Counted from the stretch's first letter, positions 11,737 through 24,374 are shown. The stretch: 64,000 nt of DNA from Neoceratodus forsteri (GCA_016271365.2 CM057456.1:161250501-161314500), one strand, 5' to 3'. The notes: generated by a model not told the origin, from the sequence alone. Made by a program: numbers and translations.

Positions 11737-13190
11737 GAATCTCCCGTGCCCACCGGAGCTTTGAACTCCCTACACCAGGGCCAGGAACCAGCCACCGGAT
11801 GAAAAGAAATCCTCTGGGGTCCCCGCTTCCCCAGCGGCACCCAGAAGAGACAAGCCGCGCTCCTCCAGTTCGACTGTTGCCAGGTTCTGCAAAATCCGCT
11901 TTCTAGCCGAGGATGGAAACCTTGAGCTCTGCTCTCCCTGGTACCTTGTATCGCCGAGGGCACATAGCCGACAAGGAATCTCCCGAGCCAACCGGGGCTT
12001 TGGACCCCCTCCTCCAGGACCAGGAACCAGCCACCGGATGAAAAGAAATCCTCTGGGTTCCCTGCTTGCCCAGGGCCACCCAGAAAAGACAAGCCGCTCT
12101 CCACCAGCTCGACTGTTGCCAGGGGCCACACCATCCGCTTTCTAGCCGAGGACGGGAACGAAGAGCTTGGCTGCTCCCGATTCCCTGTACCGCGAAAGGC
12201 GCATAGCCTGCAAGTAATCTCCCGAGCCCGCCGGGGCTTTGGACCCCATCCTCCAGCACCAGGAACCAGCCACCGGACGAAAAGAAATCCTCTAGGATCC
12301 CCGCTTGCCCAGCGGCACCTAGAAAAGACAAGCCTCGCTCATCCAGCTCGACTGCTGCCAGGGTCTCCACCATCCACTTTCTAGCCGAGGACGGGAACCA
12401 GGATCTCGGCCACTCCCTGGTACCTTGTGCCGCCGAACGCGCAGAGCCTTCAAGGAATCTCCCGAGCCCACCGGGGCTTTGGCCCCCCTTGTCCAGGACC
12501 AGGAACCAGCCACTGGACGAAAAGAAATCCTCTGGGGTAATCGCTTGCCCAGCGGCACCCAGAAAAGACAAGCCACGCTCCTCCAGCACTACTATTGCCA
12601 GGGGCCGCACCATCCGCTTTCTAGCCGAGGACGGGAACCAGGAGCTCGGCCGCTCCCTGGTACCTTGTACCGCCGAAGGATCATAGCCTTCAAGTTACGT
12701 TATATCAACCCCCCTGCTGCTGGCTCTCTCCTGCGGGGTTGGTACTATAGCTAGTACCTTCCTTAACAGAAAGCTGGTGTTCTCACTTCTTATTTATGGA
12801 ATCTGCCTGCCATTTAGAACACACGGGGACTGTGAGCGCTGCTGCTGCGGCTAAGCGATGCAGCTCCTCCAAAGCACTATTAAAGATGTTTTATCACTCT
12901 AAAAACCTAATTTCTAGAGTTCTTTACTTGTTAATTTCCTTGGCTAAGGTAATATAACCTGCATAGTCAGTGTAACTGTTCTTTACTGCCTTTTCAGTCT
13001 TCCCGTCTTTCTAGTTTGAATCCCTGACCTCTATTGTGTTTAAAAGTACATCTATTTCATCACTGTCTTCCTTACCTGCCTAAACTTCTGAGTCTACCCC
13101 CTGCTGGATAAATCTCCTCCTTTTTCTCCCTACGCCTCTTGCCTTTGTTCTGTGCTCCTACTTAACTTCCACTCCTTCCTACCTCCCTGA
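11737..13190 (+). repeat. Array segment: 4 A units + B
   Basis: A units are at 11737-12694 and B at 12695-13190. The last A ends CCTTCAAG followed by TTACGT, so the donor is altered. The acceptor reads CCCTGA rather than CCCTAG. Confidence 0.85.
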
Positions 13191-14848
13191 GAATCTCCCA
13201 AGCCCGCTGGGGCTTCGGACCCCCTCCTCCAGGACCAGAAACCAGCCACCGGATGAAAAGAAATCCTCCTGGGGTCCCCGCTTGCCCAGCGGCACCCAGA
13301 AAAGACAAGCCACGCTGCTCCAGCTCGACTTTTGCCAGGTTCCGCACCATCCATTTTCTAGCGAGGAGAACCTGGAGCTCTGCCACAACCTGGTACCTTT
13401 CACCGTCAGTGCCTGCCTGCAAGGAATCTCTCAAGCCAAATGGGGCTTGGACCCCTCCTCCAGGACCCGAAACCAGCCACGGACGAAAAGAAATCCTCTG
13501 GGTTCCTGCGCCGTGGCACCCAGAAAAGACAAGCCAGCGCTCCAGCTCGTGACTGCTGCCAGGGGCCGCACCACCCGCTTAGCAGTGACGGAACCAGGAG
13601 CTTGTCCACTCCTGGTACCTTGTACCGCCGAAGGCGCATAGCCTGCAAGGAATCTTCTGAGCCTGCCGGGGCTTCGGAACCCATCCTCCAGGGCCAGCAA
13701 CCAGACACCGGGTGAAAAGAAATCCTCTGGGGTCCCCTCTTGCCCAGCAGCTCCCAGAAAAGACAAGCCGCGCTCCTCCAGCTCGACTGTTGCCAGGGGC
13801 CGCACCATCCGATTTCTAGCTGAGGGCCAGGGAACCAAAAACCGGCAGCTCCCGGTACCTTCTACCGCCCGGCTGTTACGCAAGGAATCTCCCGAGCCGC
13901 CGGGGCTTCGGACGCCTTCCTCCAGCACCAGGAACCAGCCACCAGATGAAAAGAAATCCTCTGGGGTCCCCGCTTGCCCAGCGGCACCTAGAAAAGACAA
14001 GCTGCCCTCCTCCAGCTGGACTGTTGCCAGGGGCTGCACCATCCGCTTTCTAGCCGAGGAAACCAGGATCTCGGCCGCTCACTGGTATCTGCTACCACTG
14101 AATGCACATTGCCTTCACGGAATCTCCCGAGCCCGCCGGGGCTTCGGAACCCCCCCTCCAGGACCAGGAACCAGCCACCGGATGAAAAGAAATCCTCTGG
14201 GGTCCTCACTTACCCAGCGGCACCCAGAAAAGACAAGACACGCTCCTCCAGCTCGACTATTGCCAGGGGCCGCACCATCCGCTTTCTAGCCGGGCCAGGG
14301 GCAGGGCTTAGCCGCCCCTGGTACTTGTGCAGCCGGCGCACAGCCTGCAAGGTAAGTTATATCGACCCCCCTGCCGCCGGCTCTCTCCTGCTGAGTTGGG
14401 ACTATAGCTAGTACCATCCTGCACAGAAAGCGGCTGTTCTCACTTCTTATTTTTGGAATCTGCCTGCCATTTAGAACTCCGTGATACTGTGAGCCCTGCC
14501 ACTGCGGCTAAGCGATACAGCTCCTCCAAAGCATTAGTAAAGACCTGTTTTCCCTCCAAAAACCTAATTTCTAGAGTTCTTTACTTGTTAATTTCCTTGG
14601 CTAAGATAATATAACCTACATAGTCACCGTAACTGTTCCTTACTGCATTTTCAGTCTTCCCGCACTTCTAGTTTGAATCCCTGACCTCTATTGTGTTTAA
14701 AAGTACATCTATTTCATTACTGTCTTCTTTAGCTGGCTAAACTACTGAGTCTACCCCCTGCTGGATAAATCTCCTCCTTTTTCTCAGCTCCGCCTCTTGC
14801 CTTTGTTATGTGCTCCTACTTAACTGCCTCTCCTTCCTACCTCCCTAG
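13191..14848 (+). repeat. Array segment: 5 A units + B with consensus donor
   Basis: A units occupy 13191-14351. Several (13422-14118) are shortened by scattered small deletions. B is at 14352-14848 and is the one copy whose donor is the textbook GTAAGT (CTGCAAG|GTAAGT), with acceptor CCCTAG. Confidence 0.85.
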
Positions 14849-16280
14849 GGATCTCCCGAGCCCGCCGGGGCTTCGGACCCCCTCCTCCAGGACCAGGAAC
14901 CAGCCACCGGATGAAAAGAAATCCTCTTGGGTCCCCGCTTGCCCAGTGGCGCCCAGAAAAGACAAACCATGCTTCTCCAGCTCGACTGTTACCAGGGGCC
15001 GCACCATCCGCTTTCTAGCCGAGGACGGGAACCAGGAGTTTGTCCGCTCCCTGGTACCTTGTACCGCCGACGGCGCATAGCCTGCAACGAATCTCCTGAG
15101 AGTGCCGGGGCCTAGGACCCTTCCTCCAGGACCAGGAACCAGACACCGGACAAAAGAAATCCTCTGGGGTCCCCTCTTGCCCAGTGGCTCCCAGAAAAGA
15201 CAAGCCGTGCTCCTCCAGCTCGACTGTGGCCAGGGGCCGCACCACTGATTTCTAGCCGAGGATGGGAACCAAGAGCTCGGCCACTCCGCGGTACCTTCTA
15301 CCGCCGAAGGCGCATTGCATGCAAGGAGTCTCCCAAGCCCGCCGGGGATTCGGACCCCTTCCTCCAGCACCAGGAACCAGCCACCGGATGAAAAGAAATC
15401 CTCTGGGGTCCCCGCTTTCCCAGTGGCACCTAGAAAAGACAAGCCGCCCTCCTCCAGCTCGACTGTTCCCAAGGGCCGCACCATCCGCTTTCTAGCTGAG
15501 GAAACCAGGAGCTCGGCGCTTCCTGGTACCTTCTACCGCCGAAGGTGCATTGCCTTCACGGTATCTCCCGAGCCCGGCGGCGCATCAGACCCCCTCCTCC
15601 AGGACCAGGAACCAGCCACCGGATGAAAAGAAATCCTCTGGGGTCCTCGCTTGCCCAGCGGCACCCAGAAAAGACAAGCCATGCTCCTCCAGCTCGACTA
15701 TTGCCAGGGGCTGCACCATCCGCTTTCTAGCCGAGGACAGGAACCAGGAGCTGGGACGCTCCCTGGTACCTTCTACCGCCGACAGCGCATAGCCTGCAAG
15801 GTAGATTGCTCGACCCACCGGCTCTCCTGCTGGGTTGGGACTATAGCTAGTACCATCCTGCACAGAAAGCAGCTGTTCTCACTTCTTATTTTGGAATCTG
15901 CCTGTCATTTAGAACTCCGGGGACTGTGAGCGCTGCCACTGCTGACTTAATGATGCCTCCAAAGCATTAGTAAAGACCTGTTTTCACTCCAAAACCTAAT
16001 TTCTAGAGTTCTTTACTTGTAAATTTCCTTGGCTAATATAATATAACCTGCATAGTCACTGTAACTGTTCTTTACTGCCTTTTCAGTATTCCCGCATTTC
16101 TAGTTTGAATCCCTGACCTCTATTGTGTTTAAAAGTACATCTATTTCATCACTGTCTTCTTTAGCTGGCTAAACTACTGAGTCTACCCCCTGCTGGATAA
16201 ATCTCCTCCTTTTTCTCAGCTCCGCCTCTTGCCTTTGTTCTGTGCTCCTACTTAACTGACTCTCCTTCCTACCTCACTAG
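14849..16280 (+). repeat. Array segment: 4 A units + short B
   Basis: A units are at 14849-15800. B is at 15801-16280, 480 bp, shorter than the norm because of several small deletions in its first third. The donor is GTAGAT and the acceptor CACTAG. Confidence 0.85.
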
Positions 16281-17012
16281 GAATCTCCCGAGCCTGCCGG
16301 GGCTTCAGAACCCCTCCTCCAGGACCAGGAACCAGCCACCGGATGAAAAGAAATCCTCTGGGGTCCCCGCTTGCCCAGAGGCACCCAGAAAAGACAAGCC
16401 GCAGTCCTCCAGGTCAACGGTTGCCAGGGGCCGCACCATCTGCTTTCTAGTCGAGGACGGGAACCAGGAGCTCGGCTGCTCCCTGGAACCTTGTACCACG
16501 AGCGCATAGCCTGCAAGGGCATTCTATCAATCCCCTGCGCTGGCTCTCTCCTGCTGAGTTGGGACTATAGCTAGTACCATCCTGCACAGAAAGTGGCTAT
16601 TCTCACTTCGTATTTTTGGAATCTGCCTGCCATTTAGAACTCACGGGGACTTTGAGCGCTGCCGCTGCGGCTAAGCGATACAGCTCTTCCAAAGCCTTAG
16701 TAAACACCTGTTTTCACTCTAAAAACCTAATTTCTTGAGATCTTTACTTGTTAATTTCCTTGGCTAAGATAATATAACCTGCATAGTCACTGTAACTCTT
16801 CTTTACTGCCTTTTCAGTCTTCCCGCCTTTCTAGTTTGAATCCCTGACCTCAATTGTGTTTAAAAGAACATCCATTTCATCACTGTCTTCTTTACCTGCC
16901 TAAACTTCTGAGTCTACCCCCCTGTTGGATAAATCTCCTAATTTTTCTCACCTCTGCCTCTTGCCTTTGTTCTGTGGTCCTACTTAACTGCCTCTCCTTC
17001 CTACCTCCCTAG

Positions 17013-17252
17013 GAATGTCCCGAGCCCGCCGGGGCTTCAGACCCCCTCCTCCAGCACCAGGAACCAGCCACCGGACGAAAAGAAATCCTCAGGGGTCCCC
17101 GCTTGCCCAGTGTCACCCAGAAAAGACAAGCCACGCTTTTCCAGCTCGACTGTTGCCATGGGCTGCGCCATCTGCTTTCTAGCCGAGGATGGAAACCAGG
17201 AGCTCGGCCGCTCCCTGGTACCTTGTACCGCCGAAGACGCATAGCCTGCAAG
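17013..17252 (+). repeat. Unit A, representative single copy (exon-like)
   Basis: A 240-bp copy flanked on both sides by B, so it has the shape of an exon with CCCTAG before it and GTACGT after it. The length is exactly 80 codons, so frame is kept from unit to unit. In plus frame 1 (E-S-P-E-P...) the only recurrent stop is a TGA that is CGA in many copies. In plus frame 2 a conserved TAG lies a few bases before the end (AEGA-stop), and in plus frame 3 a TAG follows PSAF. One minus-strand frame has no stop at all in the consensus. Coding is not established on either strand. Confidence 0.85.
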
Positions 17253-17749
17253 GTACGTTCTATTGACCCCACTGCAGCCGGCTCTCTCCTGCTGGGTTGG
17301 GACTATAGCTAGTACCATCCTGCACAGAAAGCGGCTGTTCTCAATTCTTATTTTTGGAATCTGCTGGCCATTTAGAACTCAAGGGGACTGTGAGCGCTGC
17401 CGCTGCGGCTAAGCGATACAGCTCCTCCAAAGCTTTAGTAAAGACCTGTTTTCACTCTAGAAACCTAATTTCTAGAGTTCCTTACTTGATAATTTCCTTG
17501 GCTAAGATAATATAACCTGCATAATCACTATAACTGTTCTTTACTGCCTTTTCAGTCTTCCCGCCTTTCTTGTTTGAATCCCTGACCTCTATTGGGTTTA
17601 AAAGTACATCTATTTCATCACTGTCTTCCTTACCTGCCTAAACTTCTGAGTCTACCCCCTGCTAGATAAATCTCCTGCTTTTTCACACCTTCGCCTCTTG
17701 CCTTTGTTCTTTGCTCCTACCTTACTGCCTCTCTTTCCTACCTCCCTAG
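17253..17749 (+). repeat. Unit B, representative copy (intron-like, 497 bp)
   Basis: Begins GTACGT directly after CTGCAAG of unit A. It ends in a pyrimidine tract and CCCTAG directly before the next A. In the consensus form TTAAC lies about 25 nt before the final AG and fits the vertebrate branch-site rule yUnAy; this copy has CCTTACTG instead. A second strong acceptor-like site, CTTTACTGCCTTTTCAG, lies about 200 nt before the end. A conserved near-palindrome GGGACTATAGCTAGTACC sits near the 5' end, and GCCGCTGCGGC a little further on. No open frame of note was found. Confidence 0.85.
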
Positions 17750-19682
17750 GAATATCCCGTGCCCACTGGGGCTTCGGACCCCCTACTCGAGGACCAGGAA
17801 TGAGCCACTGGGTGAAAAGAAATCCTCTGGGGTCCCCACTTGCCCAGCGGCACCCAGAAAAGACAAGCCGTGCTCCTCCAGCTCGACTGTTGCCAGGTTC
17901 CGCTCCATCCGCTTTCTAGCCGAGGATGGAAACCTGGAGCTGTGCCGCTCCATGGTACCTTGTACTGCCGATGGCGCATAGCCTGCAAGGAATCTCCTGA
18001 GCCCGGCGGGGCTTCGGACCCCCTCCTCCAGGACAAGGAACCAGCCACCGGACTAAAATAAATCCTCTGGGGTCCCCGCTTGCCAAACGGCACCCAGAAT
18101 AGACAAGCCACGCTTCGAAAGCTCAACTGTTGCCAGGGGCCTCACCATCTGCTTTCTAGCCGAGGACGGGAACCAGGCGCTTGACCTCTCCCTGGTATCT
18201 TGTACCACTGAAGGCGCATAGCCTGCAAGGAATCTCCTGAGCCTGCCGGGGCTTCAGACCCCCTCCTCCAGGACCAGGAACCAGACACCAGACGAAAAGA
18301 AATCCTCTGGGGTCCCCGCTTGCCCAGCGGCACCCAGAAAAGACAAACCATGCTTCTCCTGCTCGACTGTTACCAGGGGCCGCATCATCCGCTTTCTAGC
18401 TGAGGACGGGAACCAGGAGCTCATCTGCTCCCTGGTACCTTGACCGCCGACGGCGCATAGCCTGCAAGGAATCTCCTGAGCCTGCCAGGCGCTTCGGACC
18501 CCCTCCTCCAGGACCAGGAACCAGACACCGGATGAAAAGAAATCCTCTGGGGTCCCCTCTTGCCCAGCGGCTCACAGAAAAGACAAGCCGCGCTCCTCCA
18601 GCTCGACTGTTGCCAGGGGCCGCACCATCCGATTTCTAGGCGAGGACAGGAACCAAGAGTTTGGCTGCTCCCCGGTACCTTCTACCACCGAAGGCGCATT
18701 GCATGCAATGAATCTCCCGTGCCCGGCGGGGCTTCGAACCCCTTCCTCCAGAACCAGGAACCAGCCACCGGACGAAAAGAAATCCTCTGGGGTCCCCGCT
18801 TGCTCAGTGGCACCTAGAAAAGACAAGCCACCCTCCTCCAGCTCGACTGATGCCAGGGGCTGCACCATCCGCTTTCTAGCCGAGGAAACCAGGAGCTTGG
18901 CCGCTCCCTGGTACCTTCTACCGCCGAAGGCGCATTGCCTTCACGGAATCTCCCGAGCATGCCGGGGCTTCGGACCCCCTCCTCCAGGACCAGGAACCAG
19001 CCACCGGATGAAAAGAAAACCTCTGGGGTCCTCGCTTGCCCAGTGGCACCCAGAAAAGACAAGCTGCGCTCCTCCAGCTCGACTATTGCCAGGGGCCGCA
19101 CCATCTGCTTTCTAGCCGAGGACAGGAACCAGGAGCTCGGCCGCTTCCTGGTACCTCGTATCGCCGAAGGCGCAAAGCCTGCAAGGTACATTATATTGAC
19201 CCCCCTGCCGCCGGCTCTCTCCTGCTGGGTTGGGACTATAGCTAGTACCATCCTGCACAGAAAGCGGCTGTTCTCACTTCTTTTTTAAGGAATCTGCCTG
19301 CCATTTAGAACTCCCGGGGACTGTGAGCGCTGCCACTGCGGCTAAGCGACACAGCTCCTCCAAAGCTTTAGTAAAGACCTGTTTTCACTCTAGAAACCTA
19401 ATTTCTAGAGTTCCTTACTTGATAATTTCCTTGGCTAAGATAATATAACCTGCATAGTCACTGTAACTGTTCCTTACTGCCTTTTCAGTCTTCCCACATT
19501 TTTAGTTTGAATCCCTGACCTCTATTGTGTTTAAAAGTACATCTATTTCATCACTGTCTTCTTTAGCTGGCTAAACTACTGAGTCTACCCCCTGCTGGAT
19601 AAATCTCCTCCTTTTTCTCACCTCCACCTCTTGCCTTTGTTCTGTGCTCCTACTTAACTGCCTCTCCTTCCTACCTCCCTAG
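17750..19682 (+). repeat. Array segment: 6 A units + B
   Basis: A units are at 17750-19185 and B at 19186-19682 (donor GTACAT, acceptor CCCTAG). The first A has the rare wording TACTCGAGGACC and GAGCCACTGGGTG, found otherwise only in the segment at 25109, which also has six A units. Confidence 0.85.
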
Positions 19683-21138
19683 GAATCTCCCGAGCCTGCC
19701 GGGGCTTCAGACCCCCTCCTCCATGACCAGGAACCAGCCACCGGATGAAAAGAAATCCTCTGGGGTCCCCGCTTGCCTAGAGGCACCCAGAAAAGACAAG
19801 CCGCGCTCCTCCAGCTCAACGGTTGCCAGGGGCAGCATCATCTGCTTTCTAGTCGAGGACGGGAACCAGGACCTCGGCTGCTCCCTGGAACCTTGTACCA
19901 CCGAAGGCGCATAGCCTGCAAGGAACATTCTATCGACCCCCCTGCCGCTGGCTCTCTTCTGCTGGGTAGGGACTATAGCTAGTACCATCCTGCACAGAAA
20001 GTGGCTATTCTCACTTCTTATTTTTCGAATCTGCCTGCCATTTAGAACTCACGGGGACTGTGAGCGCTGCCGCTGTGGCTACGCGATACAGCTCCTCCAA
20101 AGCATTAGTAAACACCTGTTTTCACTCTAAAAACCTAATTTCTAGAATTGTTTACTTGTTAATTTCCTTGGCTAAGATAATATAACCTGCATAGTCACTG
20201 TAACTGTTCTTTACTGCCTTTTCAGTCTTCCCGCAATTCTAGTTTGAATCCCTGACCTCAATTGTGTTTAAAAGTACATCTATTTCATCACTGTCTTCTT
20301 TACCTGCCTAAACTTCTGAGTCTGCCCCCCGTTGGATAAATCTCCTAATTTTTCTCACCTCTGCCTCTTGCCTTAGTTCTGTGGGCCTACTTAACTGCCT
20401 CTCCTTCCTACCTCCCTAGGAATGTCCGAGCCTGCCGGGGCTTCGGACCCCCTCCTCCAGCACCAAAAACCAGCCACCGGATGAAAAGAAATTCTCAGGA
20501 GTCCCGCTTACCAGCGGCACCAGAAAACGAGGCCACGCTTTTCCAGCTCGACTGTTGCCGTGGGCGCACCATCTGCTTTCTTGCAAGGGCGGGAACCAGG
20601 GCTCGGCCCTCCCTGGTACCTTGCGCCTGGCGCCCGCCTGCAAAGTCGTTCTATTGACCCCCCACCGCGGCTCTCTCCTGCTGGGTTGGGACTATAGCTA
20701 GTACCATCCTGTACAGAAAGCGGCTGTTCTCAATTCTTATTTTTGGAATCTGCCTGCCATTTAGAACTCACGGGGACTGTGAGCGCTGCCGCTGCGGCTA
20801 AGCGATACAGCTCCTCCAAAGCATTAGTGCAGACCTGTTTTCACTCTAAAAACCTAATTTCTAGAGTTCTTTACTTGTTAATTTCCTTGGCTAAGATAAT
20901 ATAACCTGCATAGTCACTATGACTGTTCTTTACTGCCTTTTCAGTCTTCCCGCCTTTCTTGTTTGAATCCCTGACCTCTATTGTGTTTAAAAGTACATCT
21001 ATTTCATCACTGTCTTCCTTACCTGCCTAAGCTTCTGAGTCTACCCCCTGCTGGATAAATCTCCTCCTTTTTCACACCTCTGCCTCTTGCCTTTGTTCTA
21101 TGCTCCTACTTTACTGCCTCTCTTTCCTACCTCCCAAA
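19683..21138 (+). repeat. Array segment: two single A-B units
   Basis: A is at 19683-19922, followed by a B (19923-20419) that begins GAACAT instead of GT. The second A (20420-20645) is only 226 bp, with scattered single-base losses. Its B is at 20646-21138, with donor region AAAGTCGTTC and acceptor CCCAAA. Confidence 0.85.
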
Positions 21139-22352
21139 GAATCTGCCGTGGCCACCGGGGCTTTGCACCCCATACTCCAGGACCAGGAACCAGCCACCGG
21201 ACAAAAAGATATCCTGTGGGGTCCCCGCTTGCCCAGCGGCACCCAGAAAAGACAAGACACGCTCTTCCAGCTCGACTGTTGCCAGGTTCCGCACCATCCG
21301 CTTTCTAGCCGAGGATGGAAACCTGGAGCTCTGCTGCTCCCTGGTACCTTGTATCGCCGAAGGCGCATAGCCTGCAAGGAATCTCCTGAGCTCACTGGGG
21401 CTTCGGACCCCCCTCCTCCAGGACCAGGAAACAGATACCGGATGAAAGGAAATCCTTTGGGGTCCCCGCTTGCCCAGCGGTTCCCATAAAATACAAGCCA
21501 CGCTCCTCCATCTCGACTGTTGCCAGGGGCCACACCATCCACTTTCTAGCCGAGGACGGGAACCAAGTGCTCGGCCGCTCCCCAGTTCCTTGAGCCGCCC
21601 AGGCTGCTGGTTTCTGAGGAATCTCCCAAGCCTGCCGGGGCGGACCCCCTCCTCCAGCAGCAGGAACCGGCTACCGGACGAAAAGAAATCCTCTGGGGTC
21701 CCCGCTTGCCCAGCGGCACCTAGAAAAGACAAGCCGCGTTCCTCCACCTCGACTGTTGCCAGGGTCCGCCCCATCCGCTTCCTAGCCAAGGACGGGAACC
21801 AGGAGCTCGGCCGCTCCCTGGTACCTTGTAGCGCCGAAGGCGTATAGCCTGCAAGGTATGTTCTATCAACCTCCCTGCCGCCAACTCTCTCCTGCTGGGG
21901 TGGGACTATAGCTAGTACCATCCTGCACAGAAAGCGGCTGTTCTCAATTTTTATTTTTGGACTCTGCCTGCCATTTAGAACTCATGGGGACTGTGAGCGC
22001 TGCCGCTGCGGCTAAGCGATACTGCTCCTCCAAAGCATTAGTGCAGACCTGATTTCACTCTAAAAACCTAATTTCTAGAGTTCTTTACTTGTTAAATTCC
22101 TTGGCTAAGATAATATAACCTGCATAGTCACTGTAAGTGTTCTTTACTGCCTTTTCAGTCTTCCCTCCTTTCTAGTTTGAATCCCTGTCCTCTATTGTGT
22201 TTAAAAGTACATCTATTTCATCACTGACTTCTTAAGCTGCCTAAACTACTGAGTCTACCCCATGCTGGATAAATCTCCTCCTTTTTCTCACCTCCGCCTC
22301 TTGCCTTTGTTCTGTGCTCCTACTTAACTTCCTCTCCTTCCTACCTCCCTAG
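21139..22352 (+). repeat. Array segment: 3 A units + B
   Basis: A units are at 21139-21855 and B at 21856-22352 (donor GTATGT). The first A has GTGGCCACCGGGG and GATATCCTGTGG, a variant set that recurs at the first A of the segments at 27744, 29181 and 35035. Confidence 0.85.
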
Positions 22353-24374
22353 GAATCTCCCGAGCCCGCCGGGGCTTCGGTCCCCCTCCTCCAGGACCAG
22401 GAACCAGTCACGAGATGAAAAGAAATCCTCTGGGTTCCCCGCTTCTCCAGCGGCACTCAGAAAAGACATGCCCCGCTTCTCCAGCTCAACTGTTGTCAGG
22501 GGCCGCACCATCTGCTTTCTAGTCGAGGACGTGAACCAGCAGCTCGGCCGCTCCCTGGTACTTTGTACCACCGAAGCCGCATAGCCTGCAAGGTATGTTC
22601 TATCGACCCCCCTGCCGCCGGCTCTCTCCTGCTGGGTTGGGACTATAGCTAGTACTATCCTGCACAGAAAGCGGCTGTTCTCACTTCTTATTTTTGGAAT
22701 CTGCCTGCCATTTAGAACTCACGGGTACTGTGAGCGCTGTCACTGTGCCTAAGCGATACAGCTCCTCCAAAGCATTAGTAAAGACCTGTTTTCACTCCAA
22801 AAACCTAATTTCTAGAGTTCTTTTCTTGTAAATTTCCTTGGCTAAGATAATATAACCTGCATAGTCACTGTAACTGTTCTTTACTGCCTTTTCAGTCTTC
22901 CTGCATTTCTAGTTTGAATCCCTGACCTCTATTGTGTTTAAAAGTACATCTATTTCATCACTGTCTTCTTTAGCTGGCTAAAATACTGAGTCTACCCCCT
23001 GCTGGATAAATCTCCTCCTTTTTCTCAGCTCCGCCTCTTGCCTTTGTTCTGTGCTCCTACTTAACTGACTCTCCTTCCTACCTCCCTAGGAATCTCCCGA
23101 GCCTGCCGGGGCTTCAGACCCCCTCCGCCAGGACCAGGAACCAGCCATCGGACGAAAAGAAATCCTCTGGGGTCCCCGCTTTCCCAGAGGCACCCAGAAA
23201 AGACAAGCCACAGTCCTCCAGCTCAACGGTTGCCAGGGGCCACACCATCTGCTTTCTAGTCGAGGACGGGAACCAGGAGCTCGGCTGCTCCCTGGAACCT
23301 TGTACCACCGAAGGCGCATAGCCTGCAATGCACATTCTATCAATCTCCCTGCTGCTGGGTCTCTCCTGCTGGGTTGGGACTATAGCTAGTACCATCCTGC
23401 ACAGAAAGTGGCTATTCTCACTTCTTATTTTTGGAATCTGCCTGCCATTTAGAACTCACGGGGACTTTGAGCGCTGCTGCTGCGGCTAAGCGATACAGCT
23501 ACTCCAAAGCTTTAGTAAACACCTGTTTTCACTCTAAAAACCTAATTTCTAGAGTTCTTTACTTGTTAATTTCCTTGGCTAAGATAATATAACCTGCATA
23601 GTCACTGTAACTGTTCTTTACTGCCTTTTCAGTCTTCCCGCCTTTCTAGTTTGAATCCCTGACCTCAATTGTGTTTAAAAGTACATCCATTTCATCACTG
23701 TCTTCTTTACCTGCCTAAACTTCTGAGTCTACCCCCCTGTTGGATAAATCTCCTAATTTTTCTCACCTCTGCCTCTTGCCTTTGTTCTGTGGTGCTACTT
23801 TTTTTTTTTATTATTTTTCTCTTTTATGCCCCTGCCCTACCGTCGTTGGTCTGCTCTGGTCACGGACCCTGGAGCCCCGACCATTGGACATTGCCGAATC
23901 CCCCAGGTCATCCTGGCTTACCCCCAGAGGCGGGCCCGGTGCCGACCCCTTTGATCGGGCAGCGGAACTGTATCTGGTTAGGGGGAACGCCCGGTGGCCA
24001 ATCAGGGCAGTCCAGGGCAGAGCATCATGTAGACGCAAGGCAGGGATTTTATCCCCTTATGTTTTCCCCACCCTCGAGGAGGCGGGGAAGTGCAATGACG
24101 CCAGCGTCCGCCCCACCTACCTCGCCCCTCCCTGACCTCAGGCCGGTAGCGTGAGTTCTCCCAGCCTCTGCTAGGAGCCCTCATCATGCCGGATACTGGC
24201 AGGACCCTCCCCAGAAGGAGAGCTGCCTACGGTGCTCAATCCTTCTCCCCCCGGCTGGCCCTCCGACGACCCGGATCCGTTCCTGAACCGGGTCGCCCGG
24301 CGTCATAGCGGAAATCCAACTGCTGCTCCGGGCGGACTGTGGTCCTACTTAACTGCCTCCTTCCTACCTCCTAA
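22353..24374 (+). repeat. Array segment: two A-B units, the second interrupted by a retroposon
   Basis: A is at 22353-22592 with B at 22593-23089 (donor GTATGT). The second A is at 23090-23329, and its B runs 23330-24374 because it contains the insertion at 23801-24336. The junction of the second A and B reads GCAATGCACATTC, without a donor GT. The acceptor is damaged (CCTAA). Confidence 0.85.
23801..24336 (-). mobile_element. Retroposon insertion inside unit B
   Basis: About 536 bp of GC-rich sequence unrelated to A or B interrupts B near its 3' end. The left side is a T-run (23799-23809), i.e. an A tail on the minus strand with AATAATAAA just before it. Thirteen bases flank it on both sides with one mismatch (CTGTGGTGCTACT at 23787-23799, CTGTGGTCCTACT at 24337-24349), consistent with a target-site duplication. 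On the plus strand it includes GGCCAATCAG (inverted CCAAT) and GAGGCGGGG (GC box). I do not recognise it; a SINE, a 5'-truncated LINE or a processed transcript are all possible. Confidence 0.75.

Larger units (their letters stand above)
16281..17749 (+). repeat. Array segment: two single A-B units
   Basis: A is at 16281-16517 and 17013-17252; B is at 16518-17012 and 17253-17749. The first A carries the diagnostic variants CAGAGGCACC, CAACGGTTGCC and TAGTCGAGG shared with 23090. The second shares CTCAGGGGTCC and CAGTGTCACC with 24375. These mark a larger duplication. Confidence 0.85.

Noticed and set aside
17505..17590. Pol III A/B-box-like pair in B (TTGGCTAAGAT and GTTTGAATCCC), suggesting a tRNA-derived SINE
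   Set aside because: Neither box matches fully, the spacing is long, a TTTT lies between them, and no tRNA-like fold or SINE tail is present.
17595..17625. GTGATGA and CTGA on the minus strand of B, resembling C and D boxes of a snoRNA
   Set aside because: There is no terminal stem around the boxes, and the strand is opposite to the splice-like signals.
23669..24154. Plus-strand 161-codon frame spanning B and the retroposon
   Set aside because: It crosses the insertion boundary and is low-complexity on both sides. It is an accident of the insertion.
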